A DNA stretch of 64,000 nt, taken from the NCBI RefSeq assembly GCF_900182595.1, contig NZ_FXTN01000010.1, forward strand, positions 186,001-250,000, read 5' to 3'. A program made the position numbers and the translations under genes. This document shows positions 24,422 to 33,725 of this stretch, piece by piece. A model generated the notes under the pieces. The model saw only the letters and a program-made list of their open reading frames with translations, did no database searches and was not told the origin of the DNA. Each line of letters begins with the position of its first letter. The stretch's first letter is position 1. This DNA comes from Pedobacter westerhofensis. GTDB lineage: Bacteria; Bacteroidota; Bacteroidia; Sphingobacteriales; Sphingobacteriaceae.

Positions 24422-26745
24422 GGTTTAAGGCTTAAGGGTGGTAAAATCTGAGTTCCCCAGGATGAGGGCGCGGCATCCATCTCCAGGACCAGCTCCCCGC
24501 CTTTTACGATATCCTCATGTTTGATCCAGGCCTGGTTAAAGACCTTTCCGTTCAGCCTGGCGGATTTGATATACACATTCTTGTCTGACAATCCCTTGGC
24601 AATCACTTTAAAATCCTTCCCGTTCTCCTGGTGAAATATGGTCTGTTTTAACAAAGGGGAATTGATGAGGTAATAATCCTGCCCCGCATTGGGATACAGG
24701 CCGATCATATGGAATGCAAGCCAAGAAGACATTGCGCCCGAATCATCATTGCCGGGCAGGCCATTGCGGCTGGTGTTATAACTTGCGGCAATGATCTGCC
24801 TGATGCGCAATGAACTGAGGTCGGGCCTGCCGATCCAGTGATACAAAGTGGGCGTAAGGAAGGACGGTTCATTTGCTACGTTATAAAACTTTTTATCAAA
24901 AAAGGTATCAAGTCTTTTTCTGAAAGCATCATTACCGCCTGATTTAAAGATCAGGGCCGGTATTTCATGTGGAATGCTGAAGGAGTACTCCCAGGAGGTC
25001 CCTTCGTAGAAAAAGCCGCACCAGTGACAGGCATACCAGGGTGTTTCGCGGGTGAGCGGGGTATAAATGTATGTGGGGTGCTGTATTTCGGAATTTCCAT
25101 AGGCAATGGTATCCAGCCATTTGCCACTGGCATCTCTGGGCAGGATAAATCCTTTGGAACCTTCATGGATGTAATCGTCGCGCCAGAGGTTTCTCCAGTT
25201 GGCCGACTGCTTGATAAAACGGTCGAATATTTTCCTGTGGTTTAACCCTTTCGCCACTGTGGCGATGTTATAGTCATTATAAGCATAATCTACAGTGCGG
25301 TTGCCCGACCTTACTACAGAAAAAGGGACATAGCCCAGGCGGTTATACTCGGTCAGACCACCGCGGCCTTCCTGCTCTTCGTTTCCTCCCGGCGGAACGG
25401 TAGCATCCTTTAGCATGGCTTCGAGAGCCATTTCATAGTCAATGCCTGGCAGTTTTTTTACATAAGCATCAGCAATCACTACCTCGGCATGTGAACCACC
25501 CTGCGTTCTTCCGTTTGCGTTCCCGCTCCTGCCATCGGGCAGATAACCGTCATGTTTGTAAATATCGATCAGCGCATTCACGATCTCTGCTTCCCTCAGC
25601 GGAGAAATCAGCGTGATCAGTGGATTCGAAGTTCTGAAAGTGTCCCATAGGGTATAAAAATCATCGTAATAAGGTTGGTCGTTGGCCCATAACGGATTTT
25701 CACCTGTACGGTTTACAGGCATCAGCATCGTATGGTAAAGGCCGGTATAGAAAAGTTGCTGTTGGGTTTTGGTGGCTTGCGGATCAATTTCAATCCGGCT
25801 GAATAATGCTTCCCACTGGTTTTGTAAGCCGGCCAGCACCTGGTCAAAGTTCCAGTGTGGTATCTCCCTTTCGATATTCGCCTTTGCTTTTAGCGAGCTC
25901 AGGAAGGAAATACCGATTTTCATATTCAGCTGTGTTGCAGATCCGCCAACTGACAGCAGCAATCCTGTTTTCTCATTGCTGTCATACTGCATGGCAAGTC
26001 CCGGGAAAAGCTTTTTGCCTTTCCAGCTGGTATATGCAGTTACCGGCTGGTCCAGCACAGCATAAAAATAGACAGTATACGCTCTTCCGTTGTTCCATCC
26101 CGCACGGATACGGCTGTAGCCCCTGATTTCAGTAGGCGAAACCAGCTCTATTTCTGATCCAACAAACTGCTGTGCTTCACGGGCATCGGGTACGGGCTGC
26201 TCACCCAGGAAAAACCCCGCGTCGATTTTTAAAGCTTTAGTCCGGGCATCGGGGTAACTGAACTTATAGAATGATACTTTATCAGCGGTAGTAATCTCTG
26301 TTTTGATCTGGTTTTTTTTCAGGACTACGCTGTAGTAACCTAGTTTAACCGTTTCCTTTTCGCGCAGTGATGACTGCTCCTGATTGTCTGGTGCTCCTGT
26401 AAATGGCATCACCAGGATATTACCGTATTTGGGACCGCCACCGGTTCCGCTCACATGTAGTTGGCTAAAGCCTGTTACCGGTACTGGTTCAGGCAGCCAT
26501 CCGCTGTTTGGGGCTGTGCCGCAATCCGGAGAAGGCTTCACCATGCCGAAAGGATAAGAGGGGCCTATAAAAACACGGCCAAGGCCTTCCGAGCCAATCA
26601 TCGGATCTACAAAAGAAAAATGTTTTTCCTGCAGCGCTGAAGATTTTGGCGCATTTGCAGCTGAGGAATGCTGCCCCTGAGCATTTTCTGGAGCAGACCA
26701 AGATACGGCAGCAAGGAAAAGTGTACTGATTATCTGGTATTTCAT
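24418..26745 (-). CDS. GH92 alpha-mannosidase
   Basis: 775 residues with a leader (about 1-24). GH92 features: FVDPMIGSEGLGRVFIGPSY near the start, GFSQLHVSGTGG, the central LYHTMLMPVNRTGENP and FYTLWDTFRTSNPLITL, HAEVVIADAYVKKLPGIDYE, and the catalytic-region NDDSGAMSSWLAFHMIGLYP. GH92 enzymes are calcium-dependent exo-alpha-mannosidases acting on N-glycans, yeast mannan or GPI-type glycans; linkage (1,2 most common) is inferred. It is fourth in the SusC-SusD-PLC-GH92 gene row, 22 bases after the PLC-like gene. Confidence 0.93.
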   Translation of the reverse strand: MKYQIISTLFLAAVSWSAPENAQGQHSSAANAPKSSALQEKHFSFVDPMIGSEGLGRVFIGPSYPFGMVKPSPDCGTAPNSGWLPEPVPVTGFSQLHVSGTGGGPKYGNILVMPFTGAPDNQEQSSLREKETVKLGYYSVVLKKNQIKTEITTADKVSFYKFSYPDARTKALKIDAGFFLGEQPVPDAREAQQFVGSEIELVSPTEIRGYSRIRAGWNNGRAYTVYFYAVLDQPVTAYTSWKGKKLFPGLAMQYDSNEKTGLLLSVGGSATQLNMKIGISFLSSLKAKANIEREIPHWNFDQVLAGLQNQWEALFSRIEIDPQATKTQQQLFYTGLYHTMLMPVNRTGENPLWANDQPYYDDFYTLWDTFRTSNPLITLISPLREAEIVNALIDIYKHDGYLPDGRSGNANGRTQGGSHAEVVIADAYVKKLPGIDYEMALEAMLKDATVPPGGNEEQEGRGGLTEYNRLGYVPFSVVRSGNRTVDYAYNDYNIATVAKGLNHRKIFDRFIKQSANWRNLWRDDYIHEGSKGFILPRDASGKWLDTIAYGNSEIQHPTYIYTPLTRETPWYACHWCGFFYEGTSWEYSFSIPHEIPALIFKSGGNDAFRKRLDTFFDKKFYNVANEPSFLTPTLYHWIGRPDLSSLRIRQIIAASYNTSRNGLPGNDDSGAMSSWLAFHMIGLYPNAGQDYYLINSPLLKQTIFHQENGKDFKVIAKGLSDKNVYIKSARLNGKVFNQAWIKHEDIVKGGELVLEMDAAPSSWGTQILPPLSLKP

Positions 26746-26767
26746 TTCTGATATTTAGATAAAAAGA

Positions 26768-27850
26768 CTAATTGTTAAATAAAGGATTTAGCCTGAAATA
26801 TGTTCCGTCTTTGAAACTTACTTCATAATCGGATTTAAAGTGGGTACTTTTCTGATAGTAATCCGTTGTAATGACCTGGGCACCTGAGGCACATGCAGCA
26901 TCAAATGCAGAACGGTCGTTCGCTCTTGCTTCCTGGGTATCAGAATCTGCGCGGGTGCGGATGATATATCCTTTTTTCACCAACTGAGGAATTTCCGGGC
27001 TTTTTGCATTGTTGATGATCATCATCGCAGCTTCCGGCCTGCCTGCAGCCGCATTAGCAAACAGCGTTCTTCCTTTTAATGATGGGTGTCCCTTGATATA
27101 CAGTTCCATCTTCTCTTCTTTCGCATCCAGGATAAAGATAAACTTGCCCCTGGCGGCTTTCAGCATTGGCCAGTTGTTGTGCAGTACCGCAGCTTCGAGC
27201 GTTTTATATGTACCCCGCACCTGGTCCGGCGTGATCACTTTGTCCTTACCAAGTCCCTCTAAAATCACCTTGTCCAGCTGTTCAAAAGTTTCGGCTGTAA
27301 ATTTCTCCGGGGCGCTAAAGCCTTCGCCTTTCATGATATTATCTTTGGGTTCGAGGGTGATAAATATTGGTGTATGATCAGGGTTGGCATCAGACCATTT
27401 TTTTAATTTTTCCAGTCCGTCTTTAAATGTGAGGAAATCACTGCGAAAATCCAGGTCCTGGATATGGAATACTTTAAAACCGGGCGCGTTCATTTCATGG
27501 TCAAGGTCATACGGCGCCTGGTCTGCCGCCCAGTCGAGCCCCCTTGGATGTGCATATTTTCCTCCTTTTGAATCTGCGTATACATCGATTTCCAGGTTTC
27601 TGAGACCTTTGTCCAGCTGTTGGGTAACGGGGATATGTTCATAGTCGATCCTGCTTGCAGAAACCGAATCTTTCCGGGCGAATGTTTTAAACAAATGGGG
27701 ATCAATTGCTACTTTGTAACTATTGTGCGAACCAATGACCTGGATCCTGTTGATCGGCAGGTTATCATTCTCAGGAAGGTTGCTACCATCTTTAGGTGCA
27801 AATGCAGAAAGCGCAAGGAACAGGCTTGCGCAGGATAGAGTCTTTAACAT
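26768..27850 (-). CDS. Secreted phosphoinositide phospholipase C-like protein (Ca2+-dependent type)
   Basis: 360 residues with a leader (LFLALSAFAPKDG). The TIM-barrel PLC motifs are visible: IQVIGSHNSYK (first catalytic His), GLRNLEIDVYAD (acidic metal ligands), FKVFHIQDLDF (second His), and IFITLEPKD. The closing ARANDRSAFDAACASGAQVITTDYY is typical of this group of Ca2+-dependent PI-PLC proteins. It should cleave a phosphodiester of an inositol lipid or a related head group outside the cytoplasm. Placed between SusD and a GH92 mannosidase, it may act on an inositol-linked mannose glycan. Confidence 0.85.
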   Translation of the reverse strand: MLKTLSCASLFLALSAFAPKDGSNLPENDNLPINRIQVIGSHNSYKVAIDPHLFKTFARKDSVSASRIDYEHIPVTQQLDKGLRNLEIDVYADSKGGKYAHPRGLDWAADQAPYDLDHEMNAPGFKVFHIQDLDFRSDFLTFKDGLEKLKKWSDANPDHTPIFITLEPKDNIMKGEGFSAPEKFTAETFEQLDKVILEGLGKDKVITPDQVRGTYKTLEAAVLHNNWPMLKAARGKFIFILDAKEEKMELYIKGHPSLKGRTLFANAAAGRPEAAMMIINNAKSPEIPQLVKKGYIIRTRADSDTQEARANDRSAFDAACASGAQVITTDYYQKSTHFKSDYEVSFKDGTYFRLNPLFNN

Positions 27851-27862
27851 ACGATTTGGTTT

Positions 27863-27895
27863 TAAATAAAAACAGCCGGTACTGGACCGGCTGTT
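27863..27895 (-). terminator. Hairpin terminator/attenuator between SusD and the PLC-like gene
   Basis: On the minus strand AACAGCCGGT/ACCGGCTGTT (27871-27880, 27886-27895), a perfect 10-bp stem with 5-base loop, is followed by TTTTTATTT. It begins 11 bases after the SusD stop and ends just before the PLC-like gene, so downstream enzymes may be made at lower levels than SusC/SusD. Confidence 0.82.
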
Positions 27896-27905
27896 AAGTT
27901 AGATA

Positions 27906-29504
27906 TTAATAACCTGGATTTTGTTTCAGGTTGGAATTGAGCCTCAACTCTGAGGTTGGTACAGGATAGATTCTTTTTGTTGTGTTTTTATCCATTGTCA
28001 GCACATCATTTTGTAAAGGATATTCTGTTTCAAACTGTCCGTAACGGATCAGGTCATTTCTTCTCCATGCTTCCCATGAAAGTTCTCTTGCTCTTTCGTC
28101 AAGGATGCTTTGCAGGGTAACAGTTGTTGCCAGAGCGGCTCCTGCCCTTGCACGAACTTTATTGATCAGGATCAGCGGAGTTTGCAGTTCGCCATTTACT
28201 GTAGTTGCAGGGGCACCACGCAGGATCGCTTCAGCTTTCATCAGCATGACATCGGCAAGACGCAGGAAAGGCATATCATTACCATTTAAACGTGTTGCCT
28301 GGATGGCATTTACATCAGGCCAGTATTTTACAGAACGGATACCTTTAGCCTGATCGGCTACGGTGTTACCTACGTCCATTGGTTTACCTGGTTTTAGGAT
28401 CAGGTCTCTGGTAAGCTCAATCTGTGTAGTTGTTCCTGCGTTGAATACTGGTTTTGTTAAATCAGGTTTTCTGTTTGCATCCGGAGCATATTGTTTACCA
28501 ATCAGCCAGAACGAAGTACGGATATCATTTGTCAGATTAAACGTGTCGTAAAACTCAGGAGTTGTACTCATCGAGATACTGAAACCAACGCCCGGGATAC
28601 CATATGCAGGGGCAAGTGCAGGGTAAAAACCAAATCTTGTGATCTGGTTACCCGGAATTTGCTGATCGTAAGGGATAGCGAAAATAGTTTCAGTAATCTG
28701 AGGACCATTGTTTACATCGAAAATATCAGAATATTTAGCATCCAGGGCATAGGCAGTATTTTTCAATACACTATCAGCCATTGCAACTGCTTCAGGATAC
28801 CTTGATTTTCCTGTATATACCTCAGCGTTGAGGTACATTTTAGACAATAATGCGAAAGCCAGGCCGCGCGTTGGTTTTCCATAGTATAACGTATTATTGG
28901 AAGTTGTTTTCTGCGGCAGGTTTGGAATTGCTGCAAGTAATTCTTTTTCAATAAATTCGAAAACCTTATCTCTGCTTACAGTAGCAGGGAGAGCATTTGC
29001 CGGAACAGGGAAGTTTTCGATAATAGGTACATTACCGTAGATATCCATCATCATGAAGTAATACAATGCACGCATTGTTTTCACCTCTGTAGTTCCCGCA
29101 AGCTTTATGGCATCAGTTGAAGGCGCGATGGCCGTTGCCCCAATCAAACGGTTACAGGTATTAATTCCACCAAATCCCCATTCCCATACGGTTTTCACAT
29201 TGGCATGATCAAACGTCCAGGTGTGGTAATGCAGTTGTCTGTATTGACCACCATCGTCAAAGTTACCGTCCCTTGCAGGCAAGATAGCTTCATCGGTAGA
29301 CAATTCCTGCATTCTCCAGTATGGAACTCCATAGGACGACGAAAGGTTGGAATACATGGTACCGTAAAATGCTGCAAAATCTGCAGAAGTTACAGGAAAA
29401 TTGTCTTTTACGTATTGTGATTCCACTTTTACATCCAGTTTAGTGCAGGATGTGGCGGCTAAAATTGCAGCACATGCTGCAGTTAATATATATATTTTCT
29501 TCAT
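27906..29504 (-). CDS. SusD/RagB-family glycan-binding lipoprotein
   Basis: 532 residues with lipobox ATSC (Cys about 20). It shows the SusD TPR-type scaffold: TWTFDHANVKTVWEWGFGG, NRLIGA, ETKTMRALYYFMMMDIYGNV, PTRGLAFALLSKMYLNAEVY, and the C-terminal PFLRLADVMLMKAEAIL, NKVRARAGAA, ERARELSWEAWRRNDLIRYG and NPGY end. It caps the SusC transporter and binds the glycan at the cell surface. It lies 18 bases after SusC. Confidence 0.94.
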   Translation of the reverse strand: MKKIYILTAACAAILAATSCTKLDVKVESQYVKDNFPVTSADFAAFYGTMYSNLSSSYGVPYWRMQELSTDEAILPARDGNFDDGGQYRQLHYHTWTFDHANVKTVWEWGFGGINTCNRLIGATAIAPSTDAIKLAGTTEVKTMRALYYFMMMDIYGNVPIIENFPVPANALPATVSRDKVFEFIEKELLAAIPNLPQKTTSNNTLYYGKPTRGLAFALLSKMYLNAEVYTGKSRYPEAVAMADSVLKNTAYALDAKYSDIFDVNNGPQITETIFAIPYDQQIPGNQITRFGFYPALAPAYGIPGVGFSISMSTTPEFYDTFNLTNDIRTSFWLIGKQYAPDANRKPDLTKPVFNAGTTTQIELTRDLILKPGKPMDVGNTVADQAKGIRSVKYWPDVNAIQATRLNGNDMPFLRLADVMLMKAEAILRGAPATTVNGELQTPLILINKVRARAGAALATTVTLQSILDERARELSWEAWRRNDLIRYGQFETEYPLQNDVLTMDKNTTKRIYPVPTSELRLNSNLKQNPGY

Positions 29505-29522
29505 CTCTGTAAGGCTAAATGA

Positions 29523-32500
29523 TTAAAATGATGCGTTCACACCGAAACTCAGCGTACGCGTTTTAGGGTAAAAATTGTTATTATCGATACCAGGTGTTGC
29601 TCCGCCCATATCGATCTCCGGATCAATCCCTGAATATTTTGTGATTACGAATACGTTGTTCGCAGAGAAATAAAGACGGATAGCTTTGATTGTTGGTGAT
29701 TTAGGCTTGATGGTATATCCTAATGTAGCATTGTCCAAACGTAAGTAAGAACCGCTTTCCAGGTATCTGTCTGAGATCAGGTAAGCATTCACATCCGCGA
29801 AAGATTCAGTTAAGCTAGACCTTGGTACATTTTGCAGCTTGGCATCTGCCGGCGTATTCAATCCTGCTGCAGTTGCATTCAGGATCTTATTGCCCAATAC
29901 CCCGCGAAAAAGGAAGTTCAAATCCCATTTTTTATAGTTGAAACTGTTATTCCATCCATAGATATATTTAGGCTGTGCATTACCGGCAATTTTCATGTCA
30001 GTTGTTAAAGGCTGGCTGGCGATAGTTTGTCCGGCAGCATTTACATAGGTACTGATACCAGCAGCGTTTTTACCTGCATAATTCCAGAGCTTGAAGGTAC
30101 CCAAAGGTTCTCCCGGCTGGATGATCTGGCTGTAATTTCCCGACTGTCCTTTTCCGCCTAATTGTGCAGTCTGGATATAATCAATTTTATATATCGCATC
30201 AGATAGCGCTTCTACTACGTTTTTATTGTGTGAAATATTCGGCGATGTGGTCCAGCTAAAAGTTGGAGTTTTAACTGCTACTGCATTTAAGGTTACTTCA
30301 ATACCTGAGTTCTTGATCTTACCAACGTTTGCAGTAATTACATTCGTAGGATATTGTGTAGTAGATACAGCATACTGATCATAGATCAGGTCTGACGTTT
30401 TCTTGATGTAATAATCTACCGAACCTGTTATCCTGTTTTTAAACAATCCGAAATCTACACCTATGTTTGAAGTTGCAGTAGCTTCCCATTTAAGATTAGG
30501 GTTCTCATTTCTTACCGGCCCGATCGCATTACTGATCAAACCATTATTATAAAACTTACTGCCGGCACCATAAACCAATAACGAAGAAAAGGCGTTGAAA
30601 CCAAGACTATTTCCAGATTTACCCCAACCTGCCCTTAATTTTAAGTCGCTGATTGCAGGTACACTTTTCATGAAATCTTCGGAAATGATTCTCCATCCTA
30701 CAGAGGCAGCAGGGAAGTATCCCCAACGGCTGTTCAGACCAAAAGCAGAAGATCCATCTCTCCTCAATGAAGCGTTTAAAAGATACTTTTCATTAAAATT
30801 GTACTGCGCCCTACCGTAGAAAGAGATTAACCTAAGCGTAGAGGCAACCAGAGTCTGGTCCAGTGTAAGCTGACTAAGTCCTGTAGGATTGGATAGCGCC
30901 GGATTATTGGCACCTAACTGATCATTTGTAAAGCCCTGTGTTTGCAGACCAAAACCGTCAGTGGTTTTGTCTTCCTGCCATGAATAACCTGCCAGCAATT
31001 TCATACTGTGTTTACCAAATGTTTTATCATAGTTAAAATATCCCTCCGCAATTTTGGTGGTATTTAAAACTTCAGATCTGATGGCCACGCCATTTGCATT
31101 TCTGGCTAATCCGGATTGGCTGTTTAAATAAGTATTGTTATTACTCTGATCTTTTTGTGTAGACAAACTTGCAGTGAACTTTAATCCATCCAGGATATTT
31201 ACCTGCGCAGTACCATTGATCAGTGTTTTTTCATTTTTTATCTTTACCAGGTTATTGTCAACCACAGAAAGCGGGTTACGTGTTCCGCTACCTGTTCTCA
31301 AATAATTTTCTTTATAACTTCCGTCTGCATTGAACGGGCTTACAGTAGGTAAAAAGAATAACATGTTTGAAAGTGCGGTTGTCTGAGAATAAACATCTCC
31401 ACTATTTGAGGAGCTGTTTGAAACCGTAACACCCAATTTTAATCTGTCATTGAAAAAACGCTGGTTGATGTATCCTCTTACAATTGTTCTTTTCAATGAA
31501 GTATTTTTCAGTATCCCTTCATTGTTTAAATAATTGACGCTGGCACCATAATCAGAAGCTTGTCCTGAACCACCGTAAGAAACGTTATGGTTTTGTGAAT
31601 AGCCTGTTCTTTCAACCAGTTTCTGCCAGTCGGTATCAGAACCATCATCGTCAAGAGCCGTAAGTGGTGCCTGACCATTATCTGCAAGATATTTACGCAG
31701 CTCAGGCGCAGTTAACATATCATAAGTTTTTGATACATTTTCAACAGCGCCATAACCACTGTAAGAAAGTCGGGCCTGTCCTGCTTTGGATTTTTTAGTA
31801 GTTACAATGATTACCCCATTTGATGCCCTTGAACCATAGATCGCTGTAGAAGATGCATCTTTCAGGATGTCAATGGTTTCAATATCTGCAGGAGCCAACA
31901 GATCGATTGAAGCTCCCGGAACACCGTCAATTACATAGAACGGTTCCTGTGCAGCTCCTGTACGGAATGTAGAAGGCCCTCTCAAGGTGGTAGATGGCTG
32001 TTTATTAGGGTCACCGCTTTTGGTTACGTTTAATCCGGCAACTTTACCCTGCAGCAATTGCGCCGGGCTTACCAGTACACCCTGGTTGAAATCTTCAGAA
32101 CCTATAGATACTACCGCTCCTGTAAGGTCTTTCTTGTTGGAACTACCATAACCAATAACCACTACGTCGTTCAGTGTTTTGCTATTCGCTTTTAAAACCG
32201 GGCTTATATTTGTTCTGCTTCCTACAGGTATTTCCTGCGTTACTGTTCCAAGCATGATAAAAACGAGTACATCCTGTGCATTGTTTACCCTGATAGAATA
32301 CTCCCCATCCTGGTTGGTAGATACTGCGGTTGAAGTTCCTTTTACCCTGACTGTAACTCCGGGCAAAGCGCCATTGGCCTCATCAAGTACTGTTCCTTTT
32401 ACAATTCTGCCCGTTTGCTGTGCAAAGGCGCTCACCGATAATAACACAAGCAAAATCAGCGAAAAGATACCTTTCCAGTGAAATTGACTGCTGAACCGGG

Positions 32501-32525
32501 AAATTGGCGTGTAGTTTTTTTCCAT
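29523..32525 (-). CDS. SusC/RagA-family TonB-linked outer-membrane transporter
   Basis: 1000 residues: long leader (cleaved near SAFAQQ), carboxypeptidase-regulatory-like domain (about 43-120; LPGVTVRVKGTSTAVS), SusC plug (LNDVVVIGYGSSNKKDLTGAV; STAIYGSRASNGVIIVTTKK) and barrel with the standard end (FYPKTRTLSFGVNASF). It imports oligosaccharides together with the adjoining SusD. It leads the locus SusC-SusD-PLC-GH92-small protein. No SusR-like or ECF regulator lies beside it. Confidence 0.94.
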   Translation of the reverse strand: MEKNYTPISRFSSQFHWKGIFSLILLVLLSVSAFAQQTGRIVKGTVLDEANGALPGVTVRVKGTSTAVSTNQDGEYSIRVNNAQDVLVFIMLGTVTQEIPVGSRTNISPVLKANSKTLNDVVVIGYGSSNKKDLTGAVVSIGSEDFNQGVLVSPAQLLQGKVAGLNVTKSGDPNKQPSTTLRGPSTFRTGAAQEPFYVIDGVPGASIDLLAPADIETIDILKDASSTAIYGSRASNGVIIVTTKKSKAGQARLSYSGYGAVENVSKTYDMLTAPELRKYLADNGQAPLTALDDDGSDTDWQKLVERTGYSQNHNVSYGGSGQASDYGASVNYLNNEGILKNTSLKRTIVRGYINQRFFNDRLKLGVTVSNSSSNSGDVYSQTTALSNMLFFLPTVSPFNADGSYKENYLRTGSGTRNPLSVVDNNLVKIKNEKTLINGTAQVNILDGLKFTASLSTQKDQSNNNTYLNSQSGLARNANGVAIRSEVLNTTKIAEGYFNYDKTFGKHSMKLLAGYSWQEDKTTDGFGLQTQGFTNDQLGANNPALSNPTGLSQLTLDQTLVASTLRLISFYGRAQYNFNEKYLLNASLRRDGSSAFGLNSRWGYFPAASVGWRIISEDFMKSVPAISDLKLRAGWGKSGNSLGFNAFSSLLVYGAGSKFYNNGLISNAIGPVRNENPNLKWEATATSNIGVDFGLFKNRITGSVDYYIKKTSDLIYDQYAVSTTQYPTNVITANVGKIKNSGIEVTLNAVAVKTPTFSWTTSPNISHNKNVVEALSDAIYKIDYIQTAQLGGKGQSGNYSQIIQPGEPLGTFKLWNYAGKNAAGISTYVNAAGQTIASQPLTTDMKIAGNAQPKYIYGWNNSFNYKKWDLNFLFRGVLGNKILNATAAGLNTPADAKLQNVPRSSLTESFADVNAYLISDRYLESGSYLRLDNATLGYTIKPKSPTIKAIRLYFSANNVFVITKYSGIDPEIDMGGATPGIDNNNFYPKTRTLSFGVNASF

Positions 32526-32855
32526 AAATCGTTTTACCTAAAACCTTATAAATTTTGCACAAAGGTGTCCCTCCAAGTTTAACACAAGTATGTTCTGATA
32601 TTATCAAATTGTAAAGAATTGGGAGCGGCTTACACTATTAGGTTAACAAATAACACCAGCGTTTAGAGAGTATCTTGATCTGAATCACCTGAAAGCATTT
32701 TACAGGATAATTTAACATACAAGAAAGTTATCAAATAATAATTGAATTAACCAACTGAACCTGAATAATAAAATGCGGGCAAATTACGTTTCAGGATTTT
32801 TGCTGATCTGCCTGACAGGCTGCCTGCCCGCATTTATGGGCAGAATGTTAAGAAA
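32526..32855. promoter_or_regulatory. 330-base gap upstream of SusC, with a hairpin at its far end
   Basis: This gap holds the SusC promoter on the minus strand. At the far end, AAATGCGGGCA (32771-32781) is repeated inverted at 32825-32835 around a 43-base loop containing GCCTGACAGGC; on the minus strand this follows the TerC stop and is trailed by ATTTTATTATT, so it may terminate TerC. The plus strand of the same hairpin contains a 28-codon open frame (32773-32859). Confidence 0.5.
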
Positions 32856-33626
32856 CTAATCTTCAATATGCTTTTTGGGGAAGTTAAACAACAGGGAGGA
32901 GATAACCGGCAGCAGGAAGATCGCAACAGTAAGCAGGGAGATGAAAAGATCTGCATGTTCTCCTTCGAGAAAACGCGATATAAAAAACTCCGGGTAAAAA
33001 TGAGTTAGCAGCGAAGAGCTGAGCTTTAAGCCCAGGATGCCGATCACCGTATAGGCTGCAGTTTCCAGAAACGTGAACTTCTCCATGAGTTTCACAAATC
33101 CCTGGGCAACAAAGCGCATCGCAAGAATTCCGATAAAGACTCCAATATAGATGAGCCCGATATGATCGGTAAAAGCCACTGCCGCGAAAACATTGTCGAT
33201 AGAAAAAGCAAGGTCCATCACTTCCACCAGTGCCACTGTAGCCCAGAACACGCCCAAAATACCTACGGTAGACCTGTAAATAAAATTCCTTTTTTTATCT
33301 ACGGTTTCCTCCTGCTCGGGAAGAGCTTTCTTTTTAGAGAAATAACTGATGGCAAGATATAACAGATAGAATCCGCCCAGCGGCTTAAGCCACCATATTT
33401 TAACGAGCCATGATGCAATCAGCAGACAAATCCCCCTGAAAATATAGGCACCGATAATGCCGTACTTCAGGGCCTTGCTTCGCTGGTCTTTGGGCAGGTC
33501 CATTACCATGGTTGCCAGCACCGCCGCATTGTCTACAGAAAGCAGGCTTTCTATAACAATCAGGTTTAAAATAATTAAAAGTCCGGCTTTGATGTCTTCT
33601 CCTAACAGGGTATGCAAAAATTCCAT
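32856..33626 (-). CDS. TerC-family integral membrane protein
   Basis: 256 residues with seven or so membrane helices. The TerC signature acidic residues sit inside helices: SLLSVDNAAVLATMV (D32) and LAFSIDNVFAAVAF. TerC-family proteins act as manganese exporters or support metal loading of secreted enzymes; the tellurite name is historical. The next gene upstream on the same strand is a cation/proton antiporter, 99 bases away. Confidence 0.9.
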   Translation of the reverse strand: MEFLHTLLGEDIKAGLLIILNLIVIESLLSVDNAAVLATMVMDLPKDQRSKALKYGIIGAYIFRGICLLIASWLVKIWWLKPLGGFYLLYLAISYFSKKKALPEQEETVDKKRNFIYRSTVGILGVFWATVALVEVMDLAFSIDNVFAAVAFTDHIGLIYIGVFIGILAMRFVAQGFVKLMEKFTFLETAAYTVIGILGLKLSSSLLTHFYPEFFISRFLEGEHADLFISLLTVAIFLLPVISSLLFNFPKKHIED

Positions 33627-33725
33627 TAATCTGTTGCTATTCGTTTATACCAGATAAACCTGCTTAGCGGTTTATTGTTCTGAGTATTTTATAAACGGGG
33701 AAATTGCTAAACCGGTATACCGTGG

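Noticed and set aside
33713..33722. CGGTATACCG palindrome before the antiporter/TerC gap
   Set aside because: A 10-bp palindrome alone is expected by chance at this window size, and it has no partner site.
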